A DNA stretch of 64,000 nt from Flagellimonas okinawensis. Lineage in GTDB: Bacteria; Bacteroidota; Bacteroidia; Flavobacteriales; Flavobacteriaceae. The notes under the pieces were generated by a model, which was not told the origin of the DNA, made no database searches, and saw only the letters and a program-made list of their open reading frames with translations. A program made the position numbers and the translations under genes. The first letter of the stretch is position 1. Every line of letters starts with the position of its first letter. Shown here piece after piece: positions 32,846 through 42,218 of this stretch. The DNA lies in assembly GCF_029194005.1 (NCBI RefSeq), contig NZ_JARFVA010000001.1, forward strand, positions 310,001 through 374,000. The letters are read 5' to 3'.

Positions 32846-34840
32846 ATGAAAATCGTTCTTTCTCTCACGAAAAGACAACTGTTTTTTGTTTGCTCATTAT
32901 TTGCCATAACTTTTACATCTACCCAAGCTCAAGACCAAGTTTCCGTATTTATGGATTCCATACTGGTTCATGAGGAAGACACTTCGAAGAAAGTTTTGGG
33001 CCTACTACGCTATTCAGGTCAGAACAGATATGTACCACAGACCAAAAAATTAATAAACAGTGCCATTCAAGTTTCTAAGGCAAACCAAGATGGATTGCTG
33101 TTGGCCAACAGCTATTATGCACTGGGGAATTACTATTTTTTTAATGCCAACATTGATTCCAGCCTTACTTCGCTTGATCTTGCGGATGAATATCTTGGAA
33201 ATAAAGATCCAATGCTCAAGGCATCCATTCTCTCTACACGGGGAGGTATTTATAGCAAATCTGGCGATGTTACCCTAGCACTATCCACGCAATTGGAGGC
33301 CAAGGCCATATTGGAACAGATTGATGCAACACAATTGGAAGAAAATGCCGCTGCACAATTAACAGGAAAAAAATTGGTGCTCTATAACAGCTTGGCCAAT
33401 TTGTACCTAAAAATCGATGATTATGATAATGCCCTGAAAAATTACGACGAAGCCTATAATTTGGCAGTGAAAGATGAAAGGGCATTACCGAATACTGCCA
33501 TTATTTTAAGTAATAAAGGGGAACTCCTTTATAAAATGAAACGCTATGAAGAAGCGCTTGAAACAGCGCATGACGCAAAGAAAATGAAGATAAGGGCGAA
33601 GTTACCGGAAAGGTTCGTGGCAGTCTCCAACTATCATATTGGAAGAGCACTATACCAACTTGATAGTGTGGATGTTGCTTTGGATTACCTAAACAATGCA
33701 CTCACCCAAAGTTTGGATAATCAATATACGCATGGCGAGATGCTTGCACTGGCAGAAAGAGGGCTTATATACTTGCAACAGGGCAACTTTGAAAATGCCT
33801 TAAAAGATTGCAGCCGGTCATTGGAATTGGCCGAGGCCATGAATGAAATAGAAACCAAGATTGAAGCCTGCGATTGTCTTTATAAAACCCAGAGCAAGTT
33901 GGGCAACTTTGAGTCCTCACTAAAAAACTTTGAAAGGTACACACAACTGAAAGATTCCTTGTTCAATGAGAAAAATGTCCGAAAAATTACCCAATTGGGC
34001 ATGCAGTACGAATTTGATAAGAGGGATGCGGAACAAGAACTATTGATCGCTAAAAAGAATCGCCAACAAAAACTCATATTATGGGGCGTCGGTGTTTTGT
34101 TTGTTTTTGGCCTGTTAGCTTCAATTTTCTTCAGAAAACGTCTCATTTACCAAAAAACCATTACGGAACAACAGCAAGCCATCCAGGAACAAGAAATCGT
34201 GAAATTGCGCCAAAACAATAGAATTACGGCCATGAACAGTATGATCGAGGGGCAAGAAAAAGAGCGAGCACGCATTGCAAAGGATCTTCACGATGGGTTG
34301 GGCAGTCTGTTGAGTTCGGTTAAATCCCATTACATAGCCGTTACCGAAAACCATACTTCCAATAAAGAAACCGTGGATAAAACCGAACAACTGATTGATT
34401 ATGCGTGCAACGAAGTACGTAGGATATCCCATAATATGGTCCCGCATACCCTTGCCGTTTCAGGATTGAGCGATGGAATCAAAGATTTGGCCGACAGATT
34501 GACCATAGACAATTATGAGGTCACCTTGGATATAAACAAGCTCCCAAAACTGGATGCCACAAAGGAGGCGATGGTATACCGATTGGTTCAGGAAATTGTT
34601 TCCAACATTAAAAAACATGCGAAGGCCAAATCAATATTCATCCAGCTTTATGCCCATAACGATCAGGTTTTTTTAACCGTAGAGGATGATGGTGTGGGAT
34701 TTGACCTGTACGAATCGAAAAACAAGAAAGGTCTTGGACTTAAAAATATTGAAAGCCGTGTCGCTTATTTGAACGGAGAGATAGACTGGGACAGCAAGCA
34801 AGGAAAGGGGACCACAATCAACATTAATTTTACAGCCTAA
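32846..34840 (+). CDS. TPR sensor histidine kinase (HisKA_3)
   Basis: 664 residues. Signal peptide (to about residue 28, STQAQ), then a periplasmic array of TPR-like helices (about 30-400; repeats such as NKGELLYKMKRYEEALETAHDA and ERGLIYLQQGNFENALKDCSRS). One membrane helix (about 411-431), a coiled coil, then HisKA_3 with the phospho-acceptor His in RIAKDLHDGLGS (near residue 482) and HATPase motifs VSNIKKHA, VEDDGVGFD and KGLGLKNI. Common in this phylum for sensing through protein contacts. Likely partner of the regulator at 30852. Stop overlaps the convergent HTTM gene by 4 bases. Confidence 0.92.
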   Translation: MKIVLSLTKRQLFFVCSLFAITFTSTQAQDQVSVFMDSILVHEEDTSKKVLGLLRYSGQNRYVPQTKKLINSAIQVSKANQDGLLLANSYYALGNYYFFNANIDSSLTSLDLADEYLGNKDPMLKASILSTRGGIYSKSGDVTLALSTQLEAKAILEQIDATQLEENAAAQLTGKKLVLYNSLANLYLKIDDYDNALKNYDEAYNLAVKDERALPNTAIILSNKGELLYKMKRYEEALETAHDAKKMKIRAKLPERFVAVSNYHIGRALYQLDSVDVALDYLNNALTQSLDNQYTHGEMLALAERGLIYLQQGNFENALKDCSRSLELAEAMNEIETKIEACDCLYKTQSKLGNFESSLKNFERYTQLKDSLFNEKNVRKITQLGMQYEFDKRDAEQELLIAKKNRQQKLILWGVGVLFVFGLLASIFFRKRLIYQKTITEQQQAIQEQEIVKLRQNNRITAMNSMIEGQEKERARIAKDLHDGLGSLLSSVKSHYIAVTENHTSNKETVDKTEQLIDYACNEVRRISHNMVPHTLAVSGLSDGIKDLADRLTIDNYEVTLDINKLPKLDATKEAMVYRLVQEIVSNIKKHAKAKSIFIQLYAHNDQVFLTVEDDGVGFDLYESKNKKGLGLKNIESRVAYLNGEIDWDSKQGKGTTININFTA

Positions 34841-35766
34841 CGAATAATACGCATAGCAGCATATTTTTTGCCCATCTTTCCTATGGTGAATGTTTTGGCC
34901 TCAAAATTATAATACGCGGTGAGGTTCAAGATAATCATCAGGGTTGAAAAGAAATATAGATTAAGAAATAATGCGATTCCTAAATGCATTCCAATAGTGG
35001 CGGCCAACCAATACTTTCGAAGCCCTTTCACATTGATTAAAAAGTAAAACATCTCAATAAGGATTACCGACCAACCGATTAGGGCCAAAAGCCATTGGTG
35101 TTCTGACAACCATTCAACACCCACATTAAAATCCAAGTTAAAGTAAGGCAATGTAATTGTTTTCCAAATAGCTTCTCCGTTTCGCCAGTTATAGCCCAGA
35201 AGTTTATCAAAACCTGAAAAGAAATAGACTATGCACATAAATATGCCAAGCAACCTACGGACAAGTTGAAAATCCACTATGGCACCTAACCTCTGCATCA
35301 ATTTCTTAAATAGCATAGCGTCTATGGAAAAGTGGACGTTGGAGGGCAAAAAACATAAAAAGAATAGACTAATACTAGTAAAATAATCCACCCCATAATT
35401 GAAAAACACATTGGTTTTGAGCAAGGCAATATGCAGTATTAATAAGACCAAAGCTGAAAATTGGGTAATACAACCCATTGCCAATAATAGGGTGAAAAAC
35501 AGAAAAATAAATGTAATGACATTCAAATATGCACCCATTGGCACACCCAAACTTTCTGATAACCGGAAATGGGTCAAAATTGTATCGAAAACAAACAAAT
35601 CGGATATAGGGTTGGGCAGTAAGGCCATTTCTCCGAACAGATATGGCAAATCTTTGTAAATGGCCATAAAATGCACTAGGACAAATATAGCCACGGAAAT
35701 TCTAAAGAACACCAAGAACAGGGCGTTGCTAGGAACTTGATTATTTATAGTTTTCCCAAAGTTCAT
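34837..35766 (-). CDS. HTTM-domain membrane protein (gamma-carboxylase-like)
   Basis: 309 residues, about eight membrane helices. The HTTM signature is seen in FFRISVAIFVLVHF, DYFTSISLFFLCFLPSNVHFSID and FMCIVYFFSGFDKLLGYNWRNGEAIW. The family includes vitamin K-dependent gamma-carboxylases and their bacterial relatives, whose substrates are unknown. It overlaps the next gene on the same strand by 26 bases, so the pair is translated together. Confidence 0.88.
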   Translation of the reverse strand: MNFGKTINNQVPSNALFLVFFRISVAIFVLVHFMAIYKDLPYLFGEMALLPNPISDLFVFDTILTHFRLSESLGVPMGAYLNVITFIFLFFTLLLAMGCITQFSALVLLILHIALLKTNVFFNYGVDYFTSISLFFLCFLPSNVHFSIDAMLFKKLMQRLGAIVDFQLVRRLLGIFMCIVYFFSGFDKLLGYNWRNGEAIWKTITLPYFNLDFNVGVEWLSEHQWLLALIGWSVILIEMFYFLINVKGLRKYWLAATIGMHLGIALFLNLYFFSTLMIILNLTAYYNFEAKTFTIGKMGKKYAAMRIIR

Positions 35767-36352
35767 CGCGTGTATAGTTTTTTGATTTCAAAAGCACATA
35801 GATCGGAGCCATCGTCTTATTGCTTTTCAATTGTTCCAAAGTTGGGTAGTGATACAGTTGAACCTTTGCATTAACAAATTCCGCTCGTTCATTCTCTAGC
35901 AGCACCTTGGATGCAAGTCCTTTCAAAAAAATATCACATCTTTTGATCTCAAGCGAATCTGGGTCTGATTCCATATATTTCTCGAACATAGAATAGGCAG
36001 TCCTAATTCTAGAAACACTTTCCTTTTGGTGCATTTTTGGAAAATACGTAGTTTCAATTAATGTACTGTCTGTTGAGAACAGTGTAAATTCGGTAAGGTA
36101 CTCGCTGGCAACGTTTGGTGCAAAAAAACCAAATCCAGTGTCCAAGCCTGTATAGGACAGAAAAGTCGAAACAGCCTTATTTTCCGCAAACTCCAAAGAA
36201 CTAAACACCCTATTTTCCCGTTTTCTTTTTTCAGCATCCTCAGTATGATAAAATTCTATATAAGAAGAGATGGTTCCCTTGACATTGATCAGCAGTGTAG
36301 TCATAAAAATAAGACCAAAGAGAGCAACGTAGATTTTGTTTAATATTCGCAT
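35741..36352 (-). CDS. Membrane-anchored partner of the HTTM protein
   Basis: 203 residues. One N-terminal membrane helix (about 6-26) and a mixed periplasmic part with GLDTGFGFFAPNVASEY, which resembles the short soluble proteins encoded beside HTTM proteins in flavobacteria. The gene overlaps the HTTM gene by 26 bases, strong evidence for a functional pair. Function unknown. Confidence 0.75.
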   Translation of the reverse strand: MRILNKIYVALFGLIFMTTLLINVKGTISSYIEFYHTEDAEKRKRENRVFSSLEFAENKAVSTFLSYTGLDTGFGFFAPNVASEYLTEFTLFSTDSTLIETTYFPKMHQKESVSRIRTAYSMFEKYMESDPDSLEIKRCDIFLKGLASKVLLENERAEFVNAKVQLYHYPTLEQLKSNKTMAPIYVLLKSKNYTRDELWENYK

Positions 36353-36396
36353 GGCAATACAAAAAGAGCCAGGGCCTTTACGACCCCGGCAAACAA

Positions 36397-36801
36397 CTAT
36401 CTCAAATAAGACTCCATTGTTCTATCAATGAATCCTCTAGCTTCAGCTTCGTTCTGAACACGAACATTTTTAGTTTTATACAAAGTCTTTGTAAAAGCTT
36501 TATTCTTCGCTTCTTTGTGAATAACAAGTGTTCTTCCGGTTTCGTGCAAGGCTGCAGTTTCTTTCCAACCCTTACCATCTCTAAACTCAGAAAAATCGAA
36601 CTCTTTCGTGGGTTGAACTTGTTTGGCTTCCTTCCATCCTTTGTAAGTCATAAGCTCTTTTAGGGTCTCAGGTTTTAAATCGACCTGGGACACCTGATAG
36701 GTACCATCTTTTAATCGAACCAATTTCCTTTCTTGACTACCTTGAAATGAAAAAAAGGTCAAGGATAGCACTGCCACTACCAAAAGTGTGATTTGTTTCA
36801 T
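36397..36801 (-). CDS. Small secreted protein of unknown function
   Basis: About 134 residues from the ATG at 36801; the longer frame to 36891 adds 30 residues without a signal and is less likely. Signal peptide (MKQITLLVVAVLSLTFFSF), mature part polar and basic (RKLVRLKDGTYQVSQVDLKPETLKEL ... RTLVIHKEAKNKAF). No domain recognised. It is followed by, and probably grouped with, another secreted protein at 36919. Confidence 0.7.
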   Translation of the reverse strand: MKQITLLVVAVLSLTFFSFQGSQERKLVRLKDGTYQVSQVDLKPETLKELMTYKGWKEAKQVQPTKEFDFSEFRDGKGWKETAALHETGRTLVIHKEAKNKAFTKTLYKTKNVRVQNEAEARGFIDRTMESYLR

Positions 36802-36918
36802 ATTATATTGTGTTTTAAAGTGAATCGCGCCCACTATTTTATAGGAATGGGTCACTTGCAAAATGCCGGCACATCTTTGTTTAAATAACATGCCATCCCA
36901 GAGGGAACGTTTATTAGG

Positions 36919-37464
36919 TTACTCCGCGTTGATGCGATACTTGAATTTGTTGGCAACTGACTTATTCCTCATAGCCACACTTATAATCTTGCCCTTAACA
37001 CCAGTAAGTGTAAAAACCTTGGTCTTCCCGTTTTTGTCGTTAGGAAAAGTAAAAGTCTTCAATGTCTCTGTAATCCCATCTCTACCGTGAGAACAGATGA
37101 CCACACCGGTTTCCGCTCGCCCATCATATTTATTGATCGTGATTTTCACAGTATTATTAAAGGAAGGAGGTGTCACAAAAGTACGCTTGGTCTGACCTGT
37201 TATGCTACCGCTTTCATTACCACCATCGGTTTCCAAAAACCTCGGCCCAATATTCGCACCACTATTGGATGAAATCCAGTTCCAAGCTCTTTTAACCTTT
37301 TCAACCTTGTTTTTAAAAGGAATCAATGAGAAGTTAGGTTTCCAAGGTCCAAACTGCTCCCATGTTTTTTCCGCAAGTTTTTTCCCTTGATTACAATTTT
37401 GGGCTTGTGCAGTAAAGCTAAAAGCGAACAAAGCCACAGCAATCACAATAATCGATTTTTTCAT
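36919..37464 (-). CDS. Secreted beta-rich protein of unknown function
   Basis: 181 residues with a clear signal peptide (to about residue 22, TAQAQ). The mature part is mainly beta and basic (TGQTKRTFVTPPSFNNTVKITINKYDGRAETG), perhaps a single Ig/jelly-roll domain. Two Cys (about residues 24 and 124) might pair. No family recognised. About 160 bases of AT-rich leader precede it without a clear promoter motif. Confidence 0.75.
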   Translation of the reverse strand: MKKSIIVIAVALFAFSFTAQAQNCNQGKKLAEKTWEQFGPWKPNFSLIPFKNKVEKVKRAWNWISSNSGANIGPRFLETDGGNESGSITGQTKRTFVTPPSFNNTVKITINKYDGRAETGVVICSHGRDGITETLKTFTFPNDKNGKTKVFTLTGVKGKIISVAMRNKSVANKFKYRINAE

Positions 37465-37628
37465 TTTGAGAATTTTAAAAGTTACTCCCGCAAAGTAGAA
37501 AGTGATGGGAGTTTACCTATCTATCAAATCTTGGAGTACCCTAAAATCCATGATTTCCGGTAGGACTTACTTCAATCCAAAAAATATTGAAGAGTTTTGG
37601 CTATATTGAAGAAAGATAAAGAGTTGCC

Positions 37629-37976
37629 ATGGACACAAGCAAAGAGCTTAAAATAAGGTGCTGGATAGATATTGACGGGAAAAAGTTTTTTGGTCCTGGC
37701 CGAGCCCAATTATTGATGATGATTGAAAAAAATGGTTCTTTATCCAAAGCAGCCAAAGAAATGAGAATGTCCTATCGTAAAGCTTGGGCCATGGTTGAAG
37801 ATATGAACCAACGAGGTCAGCAACCCTATGTGGAACTGCATAAAGGTGGTACGCAAGGGGGAGGCGCCGAATTAACCGAGACAGGTAAAAAAGTACTTGC
37901 CACCTTTAAAAAAATGAATGATAAAATCACTGAAACCGTTCAGCAGCATACGGATGAAATGTTGGGGATGATTTAA
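37629..37976 (+). CDS. ModE-type winged-helix DNA-binding protein
   Basis: 115 residues, the N-terminal LysR-like winged helix of ModE (GPGRAQLLMMIEKNGSLSKAAKEMRMSYRKAWAMVEDMNQ, about residues 23-63, and GGGAELTETGKKVL). The C-terminal molybdate-binding MOP/TOBE domains of full ModE are absent. The gene faces, and overlaps by 4 bases, the end of the molybdenum-cofactor operon. Control of that operon by molybdate status is plausible, but the ligand would have to be sensed elsewhere. Confidence 0.88.
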   Translation: MDTSKELKIRCWIDIDGKKFFGPGRAQLLMMIEKNGSLSKAAKEMRMSYRKAWAMVEDMNQRGQQPYVELHKGGTQGGGAELTETGKKVLATFKKMNDKITETVQQHTDEMLGMI

Positions 37977-38731
37977 ATTTTAATACCAAATCCGTGCAGC
38001 AAAATCAAACGGAAACCCACGTAGAGTACCAAAATACTGGTGAGCACACCCAAAAACTTAAGGTTGAACTTTTTATTGGACAAATAAGAGCCGATACTTC
38101 CTCCAATCACCACGGCAACCACTAATTGTAACATCAATTCATTGTTCAATTTGAAGGTTCCCGCCACATTGAGGCCAATTAAGCCAGAAATAGAGTTCAC
38201 CAAAATAAATACAGAGGCCAGCGAGGCCACGACTCGTGGATTTTCCCATTTCAATAGATTAAGGACTGGCGACAAAAAGATGCCACCACCTATCCCCGAA
38301 ATTCCGGAAAGCAATCCGATACCACCACCAAGCAATGATTTTTTTGGATTGGAAAACTTCTTTGAGTCCAGCTTTTTCTTCGCAAAACGTAGAATCATAA
38401 AAACTCCCGCCATAACCAATGCGCTTCCCAACACCAGAAAAAATACGGTTTGTGACAAGCGGATTTGGGCCCCTAGATAAGCAAATGGAATGCTCATCAC
38501 CAAAAAGGGCCAGAACAACTTCATATCAAACACCCGGTTTCGAATAAAAACAATGGTTCCGATGCTCACGACGCAAATATTCAGAATAAGCGCTGTGGAA
38601 CGTATTTCATAAAAATCGGTCAGGAAAAGACTTAATATGGCCAAGTAGCTAGAACCACCTCCGAATCCAACAGAACTGTAGAATAATGCAATCAGAAAGA
38701 AGACTATGGGAAGATATTCAACCGTCATCAA
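37973..38731 (-). CDS. TauE/SafE family permease at the end of the Moco operon
   Basis: 252 residues with the TauE repeats FYSSVGFGGGSSYLAIL (near residue 20) and LLSGISGIGGGIFLSPVLNL (near 145) and about eight helices. It directly abuts moeA, so it is the last gene of the cofactor operon. Sulfite or organosulfur export is the family role; being here, it might relate to a molybdenum sulfite or sulfoxide enzyme encoded elsewhere (inference). Confidence 0.88.
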   Translation of the reverse strand: MMTVEYLPIVFFLIALFYSSVGFGGGSSYLAILSLFLTDFYEIRSTALILNICVVSIGTIVFIRNRVFDMKLFWPFLVMSIPFAYLGAQIRLSQTVFFLVLGSALVMAGVFMILRFAKKKLDSKKFSNPKKSLLGGGIGLLSGISGIGGGIFLSPVLNLLKWENPRVVASLASVFILVNSISGLIGLNVAGTFKLNNELMLQLVVAVVIGGSIGSYLSNKKFNLKFLGVLTSILVLYVGFRLILLHGFGIKI

Positions 38732-39898
38732 TTAAGAAATTAGTTTACACCTTACCAAATCACCTTCTTTCAATACTTCGCCATCATCTACAAAGGCAAG
38801 AGCATTTCCTTTTGCCATGGATTGAATCATAGAAGAGCCTTGCCCATCAAGAATCTCTACTTTTCCATCAACAACAGTGGCTTTTAAAAAGGATGGTCGT
38901 CCAAAACGATTTTCATACGCATGCTTTATAGGGAATTGGTAACTAGCCAAACCATAACTCCCATACCCACTTAACTTTTGAAGCAAAGGAAGTACATACA
39001 CATAAAAACAGGTTAACGAAGATGCTGGGTTGCCTGGCAATGCAAACACAAATTGATTGTCCTTTCGGCCAAAATACAATGGTTTGCCAGGTTTTTGAAA
39101 CACTTTATAAAACAACTCATTAACCCCGTTATCATCAAGGGATTGTTTTACAAAATCGTAATCGCCGACCGATATTCCTCCAGAGATAATTAGTACATCG
39201 CAAGACTCCAATGCCGTTTTGATGCCTGCTTTTGTGGCCTCAAAATCATCTCGTATTTGCGTTTTTTGATGATGCTGAAATCCAAATTGCTCTAACGCTC
39301 CTGAAATCGCGTAGCTATTGGATTCGTATATTTGTCCCTCGGTTTTGGGCTCTCCTGGTTTTACGAGTTCATTTCCCGTGGTGATGATATTGACCCGCGG
39401 TCTGGAAAATACTTCCAATTGCGACAACCCTAAACTGCCCATCAACGCTAAAGAAGGTGGGTTCAAAATGTGCCCTTTTTCAAATACCGTTTGCCCCTCT
39501 GTCAACTGACCTCCCCTTTTTCGGATGTTCTGACCAACTTTGGGCATTTCATCAAGAAACAGCGTGCTGTCTGTTACGGAGGTTTTCTCCTGCATCATCA
39601 CAGCGGTGGCATTATTTGGCACTTTTGCTCCTGTAAAAATCCGAACGGCCTCGCCATCTTGCAACTTTATATCCTTGGAATCGCCAGCAGCGACCTCTCC
39701 TACCAATTGGTATTCTTGATAAAGTCCGCAAAGGGCATACCCGTCCATCGCCGAATTATCAAACTCTGGAACATCAAAAGGGGAAACCGTATTTGTTGAA
39801 AGGGCAAAACCAAGTGCTCCTTCAAGCGGTTTTGATTCACTTTTTAAACTGATGTTTTGATCTTCGATAATACGAAGGGCTTCTTCAATTGTAACCAT
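38732..39898 (-). CDS. moeA: Molybdopterin molybdotransferase MoeA
   Basis: 388 residues, cytoplasmic; inserts molybdate into adenylylated molybdopterin. N-terminal TVSPFDVPEFDNSAMDGYAL is the MoeA hallmark, with IFTGAKVPNNATAVMMQE and the MoCF_biosynth domain (ITTGNELVKPGE, ISGGISVGDYDF, ALPGNPASSL). Full length. It touches the moaA stop (last and first bases shared) in the cofactor operon. Confidence 0.96.
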   Translation of the reverse strand: MVTIEEALRIIEDQNISLKSESKPLEGALGFALSTNTVSPFDVPEFDNSAMDGYALCGLYQEYQLVGEVAAGDSKDIKLQDGEAVRIFTGAKVPNNATAVMMQEKTSVTDSTLFLDEMPKVGQNIRKRGGQLTEGQTVFEKGHILNPPSLALMGSLGLSQLEVFSRPRVNIITTGNELVKPGEPKTEGQIYESNSYAISGALEQFGFQHHQKTQIRDDFEATKAGIKTALESCDVLIISGGISVGDYDFVKQSLDDNGVNELFYKVFQKPGKPLYFGRKDNQFVFALPGNPASSLTCFYVYVLPLLQKLSGYGSYGLASYQFPIKHAYENRFGRPSFLKATVVDGKVEILDGQGSSMIQSMAKGNALAFVDDGEVLKEGDLVRCKLIS

Positions 39899-40890
39899 TA
39901 GCCTCCTATTGAAATCATTGAACGGTTTTGCTCGTAGTGGTCGGCGTCCATTTTAACGTCCATGCCATCACGGGAATGCTTTTTGGATTTTATGGCCTCC
40001 AAAATGGTGCCTTCAATTTGTCCCCCATTTCGAAGCGGCGTTAACAAATCAGTTTCTGAGGTGGCAAACAGACAGTTTTTCATCTTACCGTCAGCAGTTA
40101 AACGAATACGGTTGCACTCATCACAAAACGGATTGGTAATCGTACTCACAATGCCAAAACTGCCCTTGTGGCCCTTCACCCTAAAATTGGTGGAGGTACT
40201 GTGCTTTGGATTATCAAGGGTTTCGATTTCACCGAATTTATCGCCAACGGTCTTTAATATTTCTTCTTTGGAAACTCCCTTGCTCCAGTCCCATTTATTT
40301 CCTTTAAAAGGCATAAACTCTATAAACTTGGGGGTAATATTTTTATCCTTGGTCAATGCGATGAAATCATTGATTTCTTTATCGTTCACTCCCTTAATCA
40401 GCACAATATTGAGCTTGATATCCATGTCCATGTCCAAGGCCATATTCAGGTTGCGCATAATGCGCTCGTAGTAATCACGCTTGGTAATAAAAATGGATTT
40501 AGCCTTATCCAAGGTATCCAGGCTAAAATTGATTTTGCGCAGCCCAATTTTATCGAATAGGTCCAAGTATTTATCAAGTACAATGCCGTTAGTGGTCAAT
40601 TTTAGGGTCACGCCCAATTTCGCAAGCTCTTCGACCAAATAGCCAAAGTTCTTCCGAACCAAAGGTTCACCGCCCGTCAACCGAACCGTATCCACGCCCA
40701 AATCACGAAATGTTCGCGTCATCTCAATGATTTCCTCCAAGGTCATAATGCTTGGCTTTTCCATCAACTCAATACCTTCTTCGGGCATACAGTAAAAGCA
40801 CCGCAGGTTGCACCGATCCGTCAATGAAATACGGAGATAGGTATGTGGCCTACCAAAATTGTCTATTATCTGTGGTTTTTTATCAATCAT
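39898..40890 (-). CDS. moaA: GTP 3',8-cyclase MoaA
   Basis: 330-residue radical-SAM enzyme for the first Moco step. N-terminal cluster motif CNLRCFYC (CX3CX2C), C-terminal cluster CDECNRIRLTADGKMKNC (CX2CX13C), and the double-glycine tail (SIGG) needed in MoaA. LRISLTDRCN and the glycine-rich LTGGEPL are intact. Overlaps the MoaC/B start region by 8 bases. Confidence 0.97.
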   Translation of the reverse strand: MIDKKPQIIDNFGRPHTYLRISLTDRCNLRCFYCMPEEGIELMEKPSIMTLEEIIEMTRTFRDLGVDTVRLTGGEPLVRKNFGYLVEELAKLGVTLKLTTNGIVLDKYLDLFDKIGLRKINFSLDTLDKAKSIFITKRDYYERIMRNLNMALDMDMDIKLNIVLIKGVNDKEINDFIALTKDKNITPKFIEFMPFKGNKWDWSKGVSKEEILKTVGDKFGEIETLDNPKHSTSTNFRVKGHKGSFGIVSTITNPFCDECNRIRLTADGKMKNCLFATSETDLLTPLRNGGQIEGTILEAIKSKKHSRDGMDVKMDADHYEQNRSMISIGG

Positions 40891-41779
40891 GTCTTTTTCC
40901 TTCTATCACTTTAAATGCGTGGAGCACGTGCGGGAAAATCGCATCCATGGATTCCGCTGCTCCTTTAGTGGAGCCAGGCAGTGCCAATATCAATTTACCG
41001 TCCTTGATGCCCGCGATGGAACGCGAGAACATCGCATACGGCATACGGTTTTGCCCGTAGCTTCGCATTTGTTCTTCTACTCCTTTTAGTTTGATGTCCA
41101 ACAAGGGCTCCAGGGTCTGTGGGGTGACATCTCGCGGTCCCACGCCTGTTCCTCCGGTAAAAATCAGCAAGTCAGCAGAAGTGTTTTCCACTTTTTTGAT
41201 GATTTCCTCGGCTTCATCGGGAATGATGCTTTTTTGGGAGTTCACTCCAAGAGCTTTTAATCGCTCCACAATGGCCTCTCCTGCCCTATCCTCACCTTTT
41301 CCTTTGGAAATGGTATCGGAACAGACCACGACATCGGCAGTCAATCCTTCCGAATTGATTTTGTACGAGGATTTCCCTCCTTTTTTCGATTTCAAACGAA
41401 TGGTTCCGATTTCCACGTTTTTGTCAATCGGTTTCAGCATATCGTACATGGTAAGGGCCACAACACTTGCTCCGTGCATCGCCTCTACCTCTACCCCTGT
41501 TTTGTATATGGTCTTTACCGTCATGGAAATGGTAATGTCCAAACCATCAATTTCATAATCGATGCCCGTGTATTCAATGGGTAACGGATGACAATCAGGC
41601 AATAGGTCCGGCGTTTTTTTGACGCCCAACAGGCCAGCTGCCTTGGCCATTTCAAACACATTCCCTTTGGGAACCTCGTTGTTTTTGATGGCATCTATTG
41701 TAGCTTGGCTACTTGTTTTTACGATAGCTTCTGCGGTGGCTTCCCGCAAAGTGGTCACTTTATGTGTAATGTCTACCAT
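40883..41779 (-). CDS. moaC: MoaC-MoaB fusion (cyclic pyranopterin synthase / molybdopterin adenylyltransferase-like)
   Basis: 298 residues with two domains. Residues about 1-150 are MoaC (MVDITHKVTTLREATAEA, LLPDCHPLPIEY, VEVEAMHGASVVALTMYDMLK). Residues about 155-298 are MoaB/MogA (VVCSDTISKGKGEDRAGEAI, LLIFTGGTGVGPRDVTPQTL, LALPGSTKGAAESM). The fusion joins the pyranopterin-forming step to the later adenylylation step. Such fusions are known in this phylum. Confidence 0.93.
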   Translation of the reverse strand: MVDITHKVTTLREATAEAIVKTSSQATIDAIKNNEVPKGNVFEMAKAAGLLGVKKTPDLLPDCHPLPIEYTGIDYEIDGLDITISMTVKTIYKTGVEVEAMHGASVVALTMYDMLKPIDKNVEIGTIRLKSKKGGKSSYKINSEGLTADVVVCSDTISKGKGEDRAGEAIVERLKALGVNSQKSIIPDEAEEIIKKVENTSADLLIFTGGTGVGPRDVTPQTLEPLLDIKLKGVEEQMRSYGQNRMPYAMFSRSIAGIKDGKLILALPGSTKGAAESMDAIFPHVLHAFKVIEGKRHD

Positions 41780-42218
41780 TTACTTTCCATTGATGGGTTT
41801 CGTCCTCAAAAATCTCTTTACCGAACACAGGTACTTTCGCTTTGATTTCCTCTACAAAAAAATTGGTTGCTTCTATCGCAATCTTTCGATGTGCCGATGA
41901 TGTGAACACGAACAGACACAACTCCCCAACGTTTACCTTGCCCAAACTGTGATAAATATGGGCACAGGTAATGTCGAACTTGGCAAAAGCAGCTTCGCGT
42001 ATTTCATGGAAGACATTCTCCGCCATTTCTTCATAGGCCGTGTAATCGATGGCAGTCACGGTTTTACCTTCTACCTCGTCGGCCCTTATCTGTCCCAAAA
42101 AAATACTGTGCGCGCCAATATTCGTCTTGCTTTGGTGGTTGGCCACCGAATTGGCTATTTTTTCGGGAGGAATCGCTCCTTGTACAAATACTTTTTTTGG
42201 TTTCTTCTTATCCATCAA
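41760..42218 (-). CDS. moaE: Molybdopterin synthase catalytic subunit MoaE
   Basis: 152 residues. Conserved elements: GAHSIFLGQIRADE, TAIDYTAYEEMAE, HSLGKVNVGELCLFVFTSSAHRKIAIEA and the catalytic-lysine region KAKVPVFGKEIFEDETHQWK. Works with the MoaD made four genes away in the same operon. The stop lies 20 bases inside the MoaC-MoaB gene, so the two overlap. Confidence 0.95.
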   Translation of the reverse strand: MMDKKKPKKVFVQGAIPPEKIANSVANHQSKTNIGAHSIFLGQIRADEVEGKTVTAIDYTAYEEMAENVFHEIREAAFAKFDITCAHIYHSLGKVNVGELCLFVFTSSAHRKIAIEATNFFVEEIKAKVPVFGKEIFEDETHQWKVNGRHYT

